Origin: UBA12018 sp051656605
GTDB taxonomy: Bacteria; Bacteroidota; Bacteroidia; Bacteroidales; CAMTPD01
Length of the DNA stretch: 64,000 nt
Assembly (NCBI GenBank): GCA_051656605.1
Contig: JBOGCF010000049.1
Span: 134,797-198,796 of the forward strand
Reading direction: 5' to 3'
Positions within the stretch are counted from its first letter, which is position 1; each line of letters opens with the position of its first letter. The notes below the pieces were generated by a model. That model saw nothing but the letters and a program-made list of their open reading frames with translations. It was not told where the DNA came from and searched no databases. This document shows, piece by piece, positions 1 to 8,540 of this stretch. Both the position numbers and the translations under genes were made by a program.

Positions 1-1498
1 AAATAGAGCCGGTCACGGCTGGAGTAGCCTGTTGCTGTTGGGCCTTAATCACCGAGGTGGCAGCTTTGTATTGTAGCATGAAGCTACCCGCAGGGTGAGC
101 AAACGAAGCGTTGGCACCGAGGCGGAAAAAGTCGGCCGAAAGGATTCCGTGATTCTCCTGCACCATCGCACCGAGCAATACATCTTCGGAAGCGATGGCC
201 TCGAGGTTGCTGTTGCGAATCGTATAGGACGCTTCCATTTCGAGGCGAAGCCAATTTGATCGCATGCGGCGCAAGAGTCCGGTTTTTAGTCGGCTTTGCA
301 AAGCATCGAAGTTGCGTGTATAGCGCGGATGCAGGTACGTTTCTTTTGTTCCCGATGAGGCGGCATGCAGTTGCACCCAGTAGTTGTTGTTGCCGCGCGC
401 AATCGAAAGAAGCGCGTTTACACTACCGTTGTAGCTGTTCATCGTATGCTTTTTGCCTACACTGAGTTCGCGCCAAGTGGTGATGTCGCTGCCCTCGGGT
501 TTTAGTTGTTCGTAGATGCGTTCGTATCCGCTGCGTTGCGAAAAAGCAAACGACGGGTTTACCGCCAGTGATACTCCTTTTGCTAATTTGAAGAGGTAGT
601 ATCCATCTGCCGAGAAGGTATTATTGCGCGTAAAATAAGGAATGCGCACACCGCCGTCTTGCTCGTTATCCATGTTGGTATGTTCAAAGGCAAGCGAGAC
701 TCCGTATTGATGGTTGCTCAAATCGATCAGTTGCAAGCGGGCATCCATCACATGACCGTTGTAATAACTGCTAAAGGTGTTTGCCTTTCTCGAAAAGGCA
801 TGATCGTATAATCCCATGCCGAGAGTTTGGTAAAACAAATCGGTACGTCCCGATTCTTCTACCTTGATGCGCACGTCTTGCTTGTAAGAAGTGTAGCCTA
901 AGTCGGCCGCGAAACCGAGCGTTCGGTGCTCGAAAAGTACCGACGGACGAATGGTGAACTCCGAAACCGTATTGCGCGGGCGGGGATCACTCTTTCGGTA
1001 ATGCACGCTTCCTTCGTAACGTAAATCTGCCCCGAATGTAAAGGCATTGCGCTTGGTAGCCCATCCTCCCGATAGCTGATACGTTTCGCTGTGATACGTA
1101 CCTCCGATCGAATCGGCTACGAGATAGGGATACAGCATCGGCACATCTACCACGTTGCTCCATTTTGTATTCTGGCGCGAGTCGCGGTGATAGGATGCGC
1201 TTCCTCGCATGATCGACTTGTCGTTGGCGGCACTAAAGCCGTTTGTATGGAAGCCGTAGCGTGTTTGCTTATCACCTTCATGCAACAATCGGGTCTTGTC
1301 TTCTGCGTAATCAAATGCAATGGTTGCTTCTCCGGCTACGGAAAAAGGCAGGGTCGATAATGTAGACACCGTATTGTTTTGTCCGTATTGCAGGGTGAAT
1401 AGCGGGTGGGAATACTGTAACAGTTCGCCCCTGTCGCGTGCACCGGCAGATGCACACAACAGAAGCTGAACTGAAACAAGGATAGCTGAATATCTCAT
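1..1498 (-). CDS. DUF6850-type outer membrane beta-barrel protein (partial, C-terminus outside window)
   Basis: An open frame runs on the minus strand from an ATG at 1498 to the left edge with no stop, about 499 codons, so the C-terminus lies outside the window. The N-terminus begins MRYSAILVSVQLLLCASAGA, a type I signal peptide. The rest alternates short hydrophobic and polar stretches with many aromatic residues, as in an outer-membrane beta-barrel. It starts 9 bases after the stop of the DUF4876 lipoprotein gene and is the third gene of the TonB receptor operon. This receptor / DUF4876 / DUF6850 order is one I recall from Bacteroides genomes. The family name is from memory of that arrangement; the function is unknown. 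Confidence 0.75.
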   Translation of the reverse strand, partial: MRYSAILVSVQLLLCASAGARDRGELLQYSHPLFTLQYGQNNTVSTLSTLPFSVAGEATIAFDYAEDKTRLLHEGDKQTRYGFHTNGFSAANDKSIMRGSASYHRDSRQNTKWSNVVDVPMLYPYLVADSIGGTYHSETYQLSGGWATKRNAFTFGADLRYEGSVHYRKSDPRPRNTVSEFTIRPSVLFEHRTLGFAADLGYTSYKQDVRIKVEESGRTDLFYQTLGMGLYDHAFSRKANTFSSYYNGHVMDARLQLIDLSNHQYGVSLAFEHTNMDNEQDGGVRIPYFTRNNTFSADGYYLFKLAKGVSLAVNPSFAFSQRSGYERIYEQLKPEGSDITTWRELSVGKKHTMNSYNGSVNALLSIARGNNNYWVQLHAASSGTKETYLHPRYTRNFDALQSRLKTGLLRRMRSNWLRLEMEASYTIRNSNLEAIASEDVLLGAMVQENHGILSADFFRLGANASFAHPAGSFMLQYKAATSVIKAQQQQATPAVTGSI

Positions 1499-1507
1499 GG
1501 AAAAGGA

Positions 1508-2686
1508 TTACTGTGGAATAACAAAAGGAGACGGAACCTGATTAGGCAAGAAGTCTTCTTTTGAGTTGTTTGTATCTTGAAGGATGGTGCGATTGCCTTC
1601 GGTGCGAAGCACTTTGCGGCGCACAACAAGTCCGCTGTTGGCATTATCGCAATAGGTATATCCGGCATCGATTGCAGCAGGAAGTGCTTTCTGACTTAGT
1701 GCGTTGTGTTGGCTGAACTCTACTGCGTCGAGAATCAGATCAGCAGGGATTCCGTAACGGTATACTACTTTGCCGGCCGCATTGGTTGTTTCTACTTTAT
1801 TCTTTTCAAGGAAAGCAGGCATGTCGGTGTCGGGCTTAAAGATAAAGTACGAGCGGTAGCCGCGGTTGTGAAGTATCCATACGCTCAACGAGTAGCTGTA
1901 GTGTTTGATTAGGTTTGGTACCTCAGGAACATCTACATCCAGTGCATGCTCGTCGTACCATTCGAAGTGTGCTTTTGTAAGATCTACCGGAGAGTTTGGG
2001 TTCAACACGGTGTGATTGGACCCGTTGCTTGCAAGCACGATGCTCTGTCCCGGTTGTACAGGATAGTCGGTTCCGTTGCCCGGAATTCCGTAGATGGTAC
2101 CGGCTGCTACTTGTGATGGCAATAGATCTGTCCAAGCGGTAGCAGGGTTGATGGTGGTATGTTCCGATTCGCTGATGCAAAGTCCGTCGGCATACAATAC
2201 CTGATCGGTATTGTTGTATAGCTCGATGTATTGATCTTGCCAGTAGTTACCGTTTGACGGTGTCTTCGATCCCGAGAAATAGATTTCTTTGATTACCCAG
2301 CTTTTTGAAAGCGGTGCGGCTTCGAGTGTTGCGATCAAAGTTTGTTCCTTTCCGCTTACGGCCACGTTCTGATTGGCATATTGGAACACAACCGTCTGGT
2401 CGATGCCTTCTACTTGGTGCGACTTTTCGCCTTTGATGCTGATGTGGTAGAGTCCGTCGCTCAAAAGGAGTGAGGCTGTTCCGTCTGTTGCAGTGGTTGC
2501 TTTTGTGGTAGCATTGGAAGAGGTTCCGGTTGCTACAACAGCGAAGTCGGCTTTATCTGCCCAACTGTAATTGTCGGGTAAGTTGATTTGGACTTTAAGG
2601 GTTGTAAACTGTGCTTCGTCGTTGTCGTTTGAGCACGCACTGAAGAATAGCGTGATTAGTAACGCTAGAAATGTACTTTTTTTCAT
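1508..2686 (-). CDS. DUF4876 domain-containing surface lipoprotein
   Basis: This 392-residue protein has a lipoprotein signal ending in FFSAC (Cys18). The following residues SNDNDE are acidic, which resembles the Bacteroidota export signal for surface lipoproteins. Residues about 25-125 look like an immunoglobulin-like or CnaB-like beta domain; the remainder, with segments such as WVIKEIYFSGSKTP and QYIELYNNT, resembles the DUF4876 domain (related in style to lamin-tail domains). It lies between a TonB-dependent receptor, 10 bases upstream, and the DUF6850 barrel. It may be the ligand-binding lipoprotein partner of the receptor; the ligand cannot be told from the sequence. Assignment is by recognition of family and context. 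Confidence 0.8.
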   Translation of the reverse strand: MKKSTFLALLITLFFSACSNDNDEAQFTTLKVQINLPDNYSWADKADFAVVATGTSSNATTKATTATDGTASLLLSDGLYHISIKGEKSHQVEGIDQTVVFQYANQNVAVSGKEQTLIATLEAAPLSKSWVIKEIYFSGSKTPSNGNYWQDQYIELYNNTDQVLYADGLCISESEHTTINPATAWTDLLPSQVAAGTIYGIPGNGTDYPVQPGQSIVLASNGSNHTVLNPNSPVDLTKAHFEWYDEHALDVDVPEVPNLIKHYSYSLSVWILHNRGYRSYFIFKPDTDMPAFLEKNKVETTNAAGKVVYRYGIPADLILDAVEFSQHNALSQKALPAAIDAGYTYCDNANSGLVVRRKVLRTEGNRTILQDTNNSKEDFLPNQVPSPFVIPQ

Positions 2687-2696
2687 ATGATTCTTT

Positions 2697-5444
2697 TTAT
2701 AATGTTATCATTAACTCTGCTCCGAACGAAGGGGTTGTTCTGTTTCTTCGTGTTACTTGCAGGTTGTCGGTATACGACGGACTGTATTCGAACAGGCGGT
2801 TCACATAGAAGGAACAGCGAAGGTGCTTGCCCAATTCTTTGGTTGCTTTTAGGTTTACACCAAATGATACGGGCCTTTTACTCGGTAAGAAATAGCTGTT
2901 TGAGAATGTCTTAACGAGGTATTTAAGCTCCGGATCTGTTGCCGATTCTTCTGTAAACGGTCGTTCTATTCCGTCTTTACCGAAGTAAGAAACGGGAACT
3001 CCCGCGTATTCTTTTATTTGTGTGCGTTCGAACCAAATGCACTGTATGGTGGTAGTGAAGAAGAGTCCGAAGCGCGGAATGTGCGTATTAAAGAAGCAGT
3101 TGGTGTTGAAGCGCGAACTTACACGCTGGTCGGTTGCTTCGTATTTGCCTACATACGAATAGGGTTTGTTGTTGATAAAGATCGAGTAAGTATCGTATAT
3201 AGGCATACTATAACTACCCGATGTGTGATAGTAGGCTCCGTTGAGTTGCACGGTTGTATAGAGTGCTTCAATCTTTGGAAACTGTATATCGTATTCAAAG
3301 CCTTGCTTTACGGTATTACTGATATTCACCGGAACCGAACGACTGATCATTACGGTGTCGGTATACGACGCAAACTGATCGGTTGTTGGTTTTTGCGTAA
3401 TCTCGGTGAGCGCGTCGCCGTATCGCTGAAAGCTGCGCGGCTGATAGATTGTTTGATATCCGAAGCCGTTGTTCATTTGTTCGCGAAACAATGTTCCCGC
3501 TACTTTGAAGTCGCCGACGCTGACTTGCAGCCCCAATTCGCCGATTCGGTTGCGTGCGGCTGTAAGCATTGTATTGGTGCGGTCGTATTTTTGCGTATTG
3601 ACAACGAGCAGACGGTTTTCTTCTGTTTGCGAGAAGTAGTTTAATGCGATGCCGTCGTGGTACATTGCATTGGGATAGATGTATTCCAATCCCGGGTATT
3701 TCACTTGCTCGCCATAACCGGTTCGTATGCCTACTTCTACATCTTTGCCGGCAATGGCAAACGATGGTAATGACCAATATAAATTGGCTCGGGGTTCTAC
3801 GTGTATCTTGCCCGATAGTGCGTAATCGGAAGAAGTATGCAACATGCTTCCGCGCAAACCAACAGTGAGGTCGAACTTATTTTCTCCTACTTCGGTGAGT
3901 AGTCTGTTTTCGGCAAAGAACGAAGTAGTCTGCATGGCAGGGATTTCGCTTAAGTTTCTGTTACGTGCCGCACCGGCTGCTCCAAAGGATGAGTTGATGT
4001 AAGGCGGAGCAAGCGGATCGTATATGGAGCCGCGCCCGAGGTTCTTTTCGAAACGATGCTCTACTCCGTAAAGGAGTCGGTTTTGCGTGGCGTCTTTTGT
4101 AAAGAGGCTTGTACCCGTTAGTTGCGCAAAGAGTGAAAAGGGTTTGTTTTCTGTCTTATAGTTGCTTCTGTATTCGGTAGGCAGGTATATCCCTTCGTGC
4201 TCGCCAAGTACTCCTTCTATCGGTGCCGGGGTAGGACCGTTTAGTGTTACTTGCTTGCTGCGATTGAGTATATCGGCGCTATAATCGGCAGAGATTGTAG
4301 CTTCGATGCTGTTGATCCAACTCAGATTTAAGTTGAGTTTCTGGTTGGTCAATGCTTGTACTCGGTTGTATCTGCTGGTGTAGGTATCGTATCGTTTCAT
4401 CAGGTCGGCGTCGTCTTTTTTGCCGTCGGCCGTGGTTACGAAGAGTACTTTCACTTGCGATAAGAGTTCTTTGTCGAATGGGGTGAATCGGTTCTCGTAA
4501 TTCACTTGCGAACTGATACGGGTAAACTTTTCCAAGTTGTTGCGTACATCGGGCGTAGCTTGTGTTACGTCGGCCCCGATGTGTATGTTGCCTGCTTTGC
4601 CGGGAAGCTTAAAACCTTTTCCGGCATAGATAAGCTTGTTGATCGGGTTCAACTTTAATCGGATCTGAAGTGGAGTACGTCCGCTTTTGGCTTTTGTAAT
4701 AACGGCTCCGTTAGTAAGGTCACCGTACTTAACGGATGCGATTCCGCGAACTACTTCGACCGATTGAATGTGGTCGGTTGATAGTTGACGAAGATCAATA
4801 CCTTCATTAACGGTAAGTTTAGAGCTTAAGTCTGTATCGCTTTTACTATTCGAGAAGGATAGCATGGATGCGTTATTTGACAATGGCGCGCCATCTGCGA
4901 TAATAGACAATCCGAAGGTAGAGTTGTTGTCAGACCCTGTTTGGCGTAGCGTAATTCCATTCTTCTGACTCAAGTTTCCGTCTATGGTAAGTTGGCCGGG
5001 CAATAGTTGTGCCAAGTCTGCCAAGCTAGCCGGTTGTACGTATTGCATGGCTACACGATCGATAACCGACGAAGACTCGTTGTTTGATTTCGTTGTTCCC
5101 ATTACTTCTACCTCGTTTAGGTAGAACGATTGCAGTTGCAACGGTATCAACAATGTGGTGTCGTTTTGCAACGTAAAGCTCGACTTGTAGTCGGAGTATC
5201 CCAATAGATGTACCGAGAGGGTACATTGGTTGGTTTTGATTTGTTGTATGGTAAAGTTTCCGTTTTGGTTTGTAAAGGTGGTGTGTGAATTGTCATTAAC
5301 CGAAACCACGGCAAAGTCGATTGGTGCTCCGCTGCTTTGATCTACAATCTTACCGGTTACGGTGTATTGTTTTTGTTGTGCCAATCCGCTTTGGGCATAT
5401 AAAAGACCTGATAGAATAGTTCCTGTTAAAAATGCAATCTTCAT
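2697..5444 (-). CDS. TonB-dependent outer membrane receptor
   Basis: This 915-residue protein has a signal peptide (residues 1-22), a carboxypeptidase-regulatory-like domain (about 27-110, beginning YTVTGKIVDQSSGAPIDFAV), a TonB plug (about 115-260, with ESVEVVRG-like segment HIQSVEVVRGIASVKYGD) and a long beta-barrel. It would take up a ligand across the outer membrane using TonB energy. It lacks the size and plug features of SusC proteins, so a glycan is not implied. It is the first gene of an operon with DUF4876 and DUF6850. A -7 box TAGTTTTG lies at 5465-5472 on the minus strand, and an array of TTTACC/GGTAAA half-sites lies further upstream at 5508-5552. Substrate unknown; metal chelate or peptide are possibilities only. 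Confidence 0.88.
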   Translation of the reverse strand: MKIAFLTGTILSGLLYAQSGLAQQKQYTVTGKIVDQSSGAPIDFAVVSVNDNSHTTFTNQNGNFTIQQIKTNQCTLSVHLLGYSDYKSSFTLQNDTTLLIPLQLQSFYLNEVEVMGTTKSNNESSSVIDRVAMQYVQPASLADLAQLLPGQLTIDGNLSQKNGITLRQTGSDNNSTFGLSIIADGAPLSNNASMLSFSNSKSDTDLSSKLTVNEGIDLRQLSTDHIQSVEVVRGIASVKYGDLTNGAVITKAKSGRTPLQIRLKLNPINKLIYAGKGFKLPGKAGNIHIGADVTQATPDVRNNLEKFTRISSQVNYENRFTPFDKELLSQVKVLFVTTADGKKDDADLMKRYDTYTSRYNRVQALTNQKLNLNLSWINSIEATISADYSADILNRSKQVTLNGPTPAPIEGVLGEHEGIYLPTEYRSNYKTENKPFSLFAQLTGTSLFTKDATQNRLLYGVEHRFEKNLGRGSIYDPLAPPYINSSFGAAGAARNRNLSEIPAMQTTSFFAENRLLTEVGENKFDLTVGLRGSMLHTSSDYALSGKIHVEPRANLYWSLPSFAIAGKDVEVGIRTGYGEQVKYPGLEYIYPNAMYHDGIALNYFSQTEENRLLVVNTQKYDRTNTMLTAARNRIGELGLQVSVGDFKVAGTLFREQMNNGFGYQTIYQPRSFQRYGDALTEITQKPTTDQFASYTDTVMISRSVPVNISNTVKQGFEYDIQFPKIEALYTTVQLNGAYYHTSGSYSMPIYDTYSIFINNKPYSYVGKYEATDQRVSSRFNTNCFFNTHIPRFGLFFTTTIQCIWFERTQIKEYAGVPVSYFGKDGIERPFTEESATDPELKYLVKTFSNSYFLPSKRPVSFGVNLKATKELGKHLRCSFYVNRLFEYSPSYTDNLQVTRRNRTTPSFGAELMITL

Positions 5445-5464
5445 TTGTTATTGTTTTTACACTG

Positions 5465-5472
5465 CAAAACTA
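5465..5472 (-). promoter_or_regulatory. -7 promoter box of the TonB receptor operon
   Basis: On the minus strand the sequence reads TAGTTTTG, matching the Bacteroidota -7 consensus TAnnTTTG, 21 bases before the receptor ATG. Confidence 0.6.
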
Positions 5473-5507
5473 CTTCTACGATCAAGGGGCGTCAATCGCT
5501 ATATTTT

Positions 5508-5552
5508 GGTAAATACAGATTCGTTTTACCTAGTATTAGGTAAATATTTACC
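5508..5552. promoter_or_regulatory. Array of TTTACC/GGTAAA half-sites, putative operator
   Basis: Four half-sites occur: GGTAAA at 5508-5513, TTTACC at 5525-5530, GGTAAA at 5539-5544 and TTTACC at 5547-5552. The middle two form a perfect inverted repeat, TTTACCTA (5525-5532) and TAGGTAAA (5537-5544) around GTAT. The array sits in the divergent region between the receptor operon and the mannan locus and could serve either. No cognate regulator is visible nearby. Confidence 0.5.
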
Positions 5553-5623
5553 TGTTTTGGTGCTTCTATGGTTATTTTTTACAATAAAATGCATGAATAG
5601 TGCATGTTTCTAATACGTATGAA

Positions 5624-5638
5624 TGATTAATATTGCAG
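5624..5638 (+). promoter_or_regulatory. Putative promoter core of the GH76-GH125 genes
   Basis: The 15-base sequence TGATTAATATTGCAG occurs here and again at 8460-8474 before susC. It contains TAATATTG, one mismatch from TAnnTTTG. Identity between the two sites within one locus suggests shared promoter control. Confidence 0.5.
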
Positions 5639-5679
5639 TGTGCTATCGATCGTGTTATCAATTAATATAATCTCATATC

Positions 5680-6876
5680 ATGAAATACTTTGTTTGCTTA
5701 GGTTTGATTTGTTTGTTTGTTCTGTTCTTTCACGCGGCTACGTTTGCTCAATGTGATACAAAGGCAGACTATCGAAGTAAGGCCGATTCGTTGCTTCAAC
5801 GCATTCATCGGTTATATACGGCAAAAGGACATGCCGGTTTGTATACGGAGACGTATCCGTTGAATTCCGAGAATACGGTAACGTATCTTGCCGAAGGTGC
5901 TCCGCAGAAACGAAATCAAGAGGTTTCCTTTTTGTGGCCTTTTTCGGGTATGCTTTCCGGATGTGTGTCGCTGTATAAGCAAACGGGTGATGCGGCTTAT
6001 CTGACGATGCTTGAAGAGCAAATACTGCCCGGCCTCGAAATGTATTGGGATGAAACTCGTGAGCCTTTTTGCTATCAGTCGTATCCTCGCTTCAATGGTG
6101 ATAGCGATCGCTTTTACGACGATAACGATTGGTTGGCCATCGACTTTTGTGATTTGTATTTAGCGACAAAGAAGAAGGTTTATCTGGATAAGGCAGTTGC
6201 GTTGCACGATTACATTTACAGCGGATGGACGGATGAGCTTGGTGGTGGTATTTATTGGTGTGAACAACAGCGAAAGTCAAAGCATACGTGCTCGAATGCT
6301 CCTGCTGCAGTGTTGTGTATGAAACTATACGAGGCTACCGGAGATAAGAAGTATCTGAATCAGGCTAAGCAAACGTATGATTGGACCAAGAAGCATTTGT
6401 TGGATCCTTCCGACTATGTGTATTGGGATAACATCAAGCTCGACGGTACAATTGCTAAAGAGAAGTATAGCTATAATACGGGGCAAATGATTCAGGCTGC
6501 TGTGTTATTATATAATGTTACCAAAGAAAAAAGCTATCTTGACGACGCAAAAAAGAGTGCGACCGGCGCAATAACGCATTTTACGGAAGTAAGGAAAGGT
6601 GCTTCCGGGCATGAGAAACAATTTTATACCCGATCGCCTTGGTTTAACGTGATCCTTTTTAGGGGTTTGAATGCCTTGGCAAATACAACTCAAGATACGA
6701 GTTATGTTGAGTTAATGGCAGATAATGCAAACTATGTGTGGGTAAATAGCTTGAATGAATATGGTTTGCCCGGGAAAGATTGGGCTAAACCTTCGGAAGA
6801 TGTATATACATGGTTGCTCGATGCGGCTTGTATGATTGAATTATATAGTGAACTAATAGAAACGAGTAATAACTAA
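5680..6876 (+). CDS. GH76 family endo-alpha-1,6-mannanase
   Basis: This 398-residue protein has a signal peptide (MKYFVCLG to about residue 24). The mature part has the alpha/alpha-toroid pattern of GH76, with the segment WPFSGMLSG (residues 86-94) and the catalytic pair of aspartates in YDDNDW (Asp147-Asp148), which matches the nucleophile and acid/base of characterised GH76 enzymes. GH76 members hydrolyse the alpha-1,6-mannan backbone of fungal mannan. It is followed 16 bases later by a GH125 gene, so the two are probably co-transcribed. There is no good lipobox (FAQC), so the enzyme is more likely periplasmic than surface-anchored, although an unusual lipoprotein is possible. Confidence 0.9.
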   Translation: MKYFVCLGLICLFVLFFHAATFAQCDTKADYRSKADSLLQRIHRLYTAKGHAGLYTETYPLNSENTVTYLAEGAPQKRNQEVSFLWPFSGMLSGCVSLYKQTGDAAYLTMLEEQILPGLEMYWDETREPFCYQSYPRFNGDSDRFYDDNDWLAIDFCDLYLATKKKVYLDKAVALHDYIYSGWTDELGGGIYWCEQQRKSKHTCSNAPAAVLCMKLYEATGDKKYLNQAKQTYDWTKKHLLDPSDYVYWDNIKLDGTIAKEKYSYNTGQMIQAAVLLYNVTKEKSYLDDAKKSATGAITHFTEVRKGASGHEKQFYTRSPWFNVILFRGLNALANTTQDTSYVELMADNANYVWVNSLNEYGLPGKDWAKPSEDVYTWLLDAACMIELYSELIETSNN

Positions 6877-6892
6877 CCAATAAATTATAATT

Positions 6893-8317
6893 ATGTTGAG
6901 CAGAAGAAAATTCTTTCAGGTTGGAGCCGGATCACTAGCTTCAATGCTGATTGGTTCAAAGGTGAATGCCATGGAGCACATTTCAGAAGTGTTGGGCGTG
7001 ACGGAGAAGTATGTTTCCGGTCGTCCGCCGGTAGACAAACGTTGCTTTAAGTCTGAGACAATTGAAAAGGCGATTGCCGCGACAAAGAAGAAGATAAAAG
7101 ATCCGAAGTTGGCTTGGATGTTCGAAAACTGTTTCCCGAATACATTAGATACAACCTGTGAATATACGGTTGTGGATGGCAAGCCCGATACGTTTGTTAT
7201 CACCGGAGATATTCATGCAATGTGGTTGCGCGATTCATCGGCACAGGTGTTTCCATACGTTGCTTTTGCAGCAAAAGACAAAGAGTTGCAATCCATGTTG
7301 CGCGGTGTTATCAACCGCCAAACAGAAAGTATCATCATTGATCCGTATGCGAATGCGTTTAATTTAGAAGCAACCGGTAGCGAGTGGGAGAGTGATAACA
7401 CGGTGATGAAACCGGAATTGCATGAACGCAAATGGGAGATTGACTCGCTTTGTTATCCGGTACGCTTGGCCTATAACTATTGGAAAACAACGGGAGATAA
7501 GACTCCGTTTGATGCAAATTGGCAAAAAGCAATGGGCGAGATCTACAAAACCTTTGTAGAACAACAGCGTAAGGATGATTTAGGTCCGTATAAATTTACG
7601 CGTGTAACTGATCGCCAAGCAGATACTTTATTAAACTTTGGGGTGGGAAGTCCGGTAAATCCTGTTGGCATGATCGTTTCTTCTTTCCGTCCGTCTGATG
7701 ATGCTACGATATTTGGTTTTTTAATTCCGTCAAATTTATTCGTAATCGTATCGTTGCGTCAGATGGCTGAGATGTTGAAGGCATTGAGAAACGATACTGC
7801 TTTGGCAAATAAATGTACTGCTTTGGCTGATGAGGTTGAGGCGGCAGTTCAGAAATACGGAATCGTAGAACATCCGAAGTATGGTAAGATGTATGCGTTT
7901 GAAGTAGACGGCTTCGGCGGACAAGTGCTTATGGATGACGCCAACGTGCCAAGTCTTATCGCTCTGCCTTACTTGGGTTGCGTAAAACAGAATGATCCGA
8001 TCTATCAGAATACGCGTAAGTTTATCTTGAGTAGTGACAATCCTTACTTCTTTAAAGGTACTGCTGCCGAAGGGGTCGGTAGTCCGCATACGGGACTAGG
8101 TTTTATCTGGCCGATGAGTATTATTATGCGCGCAAATACGACCGATAACAAAGAGGAGATTGCCTATTGTGTTGAGATGCTAAAGAACTGTGATGGCGAA
8201 ACCGGCTTTATGCACGAATCATTTGATAAAGACAACCCAAAACAGTTTTCTCGCTCGTGGTTTGCTTGGAGTAATACCTTGTTCGGGGAGCTTCTTTATA
8301 ATATTTACAATAATTAA
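6893..8317 (+). CDS. GH125 family exo-alpha-1,6-mannosidase
   Basis: This 474-residue protein is the usual length for GH125. The N-terminus MLSRRKFFQVGAG contains a twin-arginine motif followed by a hydrophobic stretch, so export by Tat to the periplasm is likely. Family hallmarks are GDIHAMWLRDSSAQV, NPVGMIVSSFRPSDDA and HTGLGFIWPMSI. GH125 enzymes remove alpha-1,6-linked mannose from the non-reducing end with inversion. Paired with the GH76 endo-mannanase 16 bases upstream, it would finish the degradation of linear mannan oligosaccharides. The same GH125/GH76 pairing is known from yeast-mannan loci of Bacteroides thetaiotaomicron. A strong terminator follows at 8347-8380. Confidence 0.93.
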   Translation: MLSRRKFFQVGAGSLASMLIGSKVNAMEHISEVLGVTEKYVSGRPPVDKRCFKSETIEKAIAATKKKIKDPKLAWMFENCFPNTLDTTCEYTVVDGKPDTFVITGDIHAMWLRDSSAQVFPYVAFAAKDKELQSMLRGVINRQTESIIIDPYANAFNLEATGSEWESDNTVMKPELHERKWEIDSLCYPVRLAYNYWKTTGDKTPFDANWQKAMGEIYKTFVEQQRKDDLGPYKFTRVTDRQADTLLNFGVGSPVNPVGMIVSSFRPSDDATIFGFLIPSNLFVIVSLRQMAEMLKALRNDTALANKCTALADEVEAAVQKYGIVEHPKYGKMYAFEVDGFGGQVLMDDANVPSLIALPYLGCVKQNDPIYQNTRKFILSSDNPYFFKGTAAEGVGSPHTGLGFIWPMSIIMRANTTDNKEEIAYCVEMLKNCDGETGFMHESFDKDNPKQFSRSWFAWSNTLFGELLYNIYNN

Positions 8318-8346
8318 TATGTAGATTCTGTAAAATATCGTTCAAG

Positions 8347-8384
8347 AAAGCGCATCAAATTTGATAGTTTGATGCGCTTTTTCT
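8347..8384 (+). terminator. Rho-independent terminator after the GH125 gene
   Basis: Perfect 13-bp inverted repeat AAAGCGCATCAAA (8347-8359) and TTTGATGCGCTTT (8368-8380) with an 8-base loop, running into a T-rich tract. Confidence 0.85.
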
Positions 8385-8459
8385 TTTATAATCAAGGTTT
8401 TTTGTTGTATGGTGTGCTCGAAAAATAAAATTATAGTTTTGTTTTTAATTATAAATAAT

Positions 8460-8474
8460 TGATTAATATTGCAG
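8460..8474 (+). promoter_or_regulatory. Putative promoter core before susC
   Basis: TGATTAATATTGCAG, identical to 5624-5638 upstream of the GH76 gene. It lies 66 bases before the susC ATG. Confidence 0.5.
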
Positions 8475-8540
8475 CGTTACTATATGAAATCCCTTAAAGG
8501 TGTATAATCTTGGTATGCACTTAACTTAAATTTATGTACT

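Noticed and set aside
3018..3644. A 208-codon open frame on the plus strand
   Set aside because: It lies antisense to the TonB-dependent receptor gene and reads as a shadow frame; no domain recognised.
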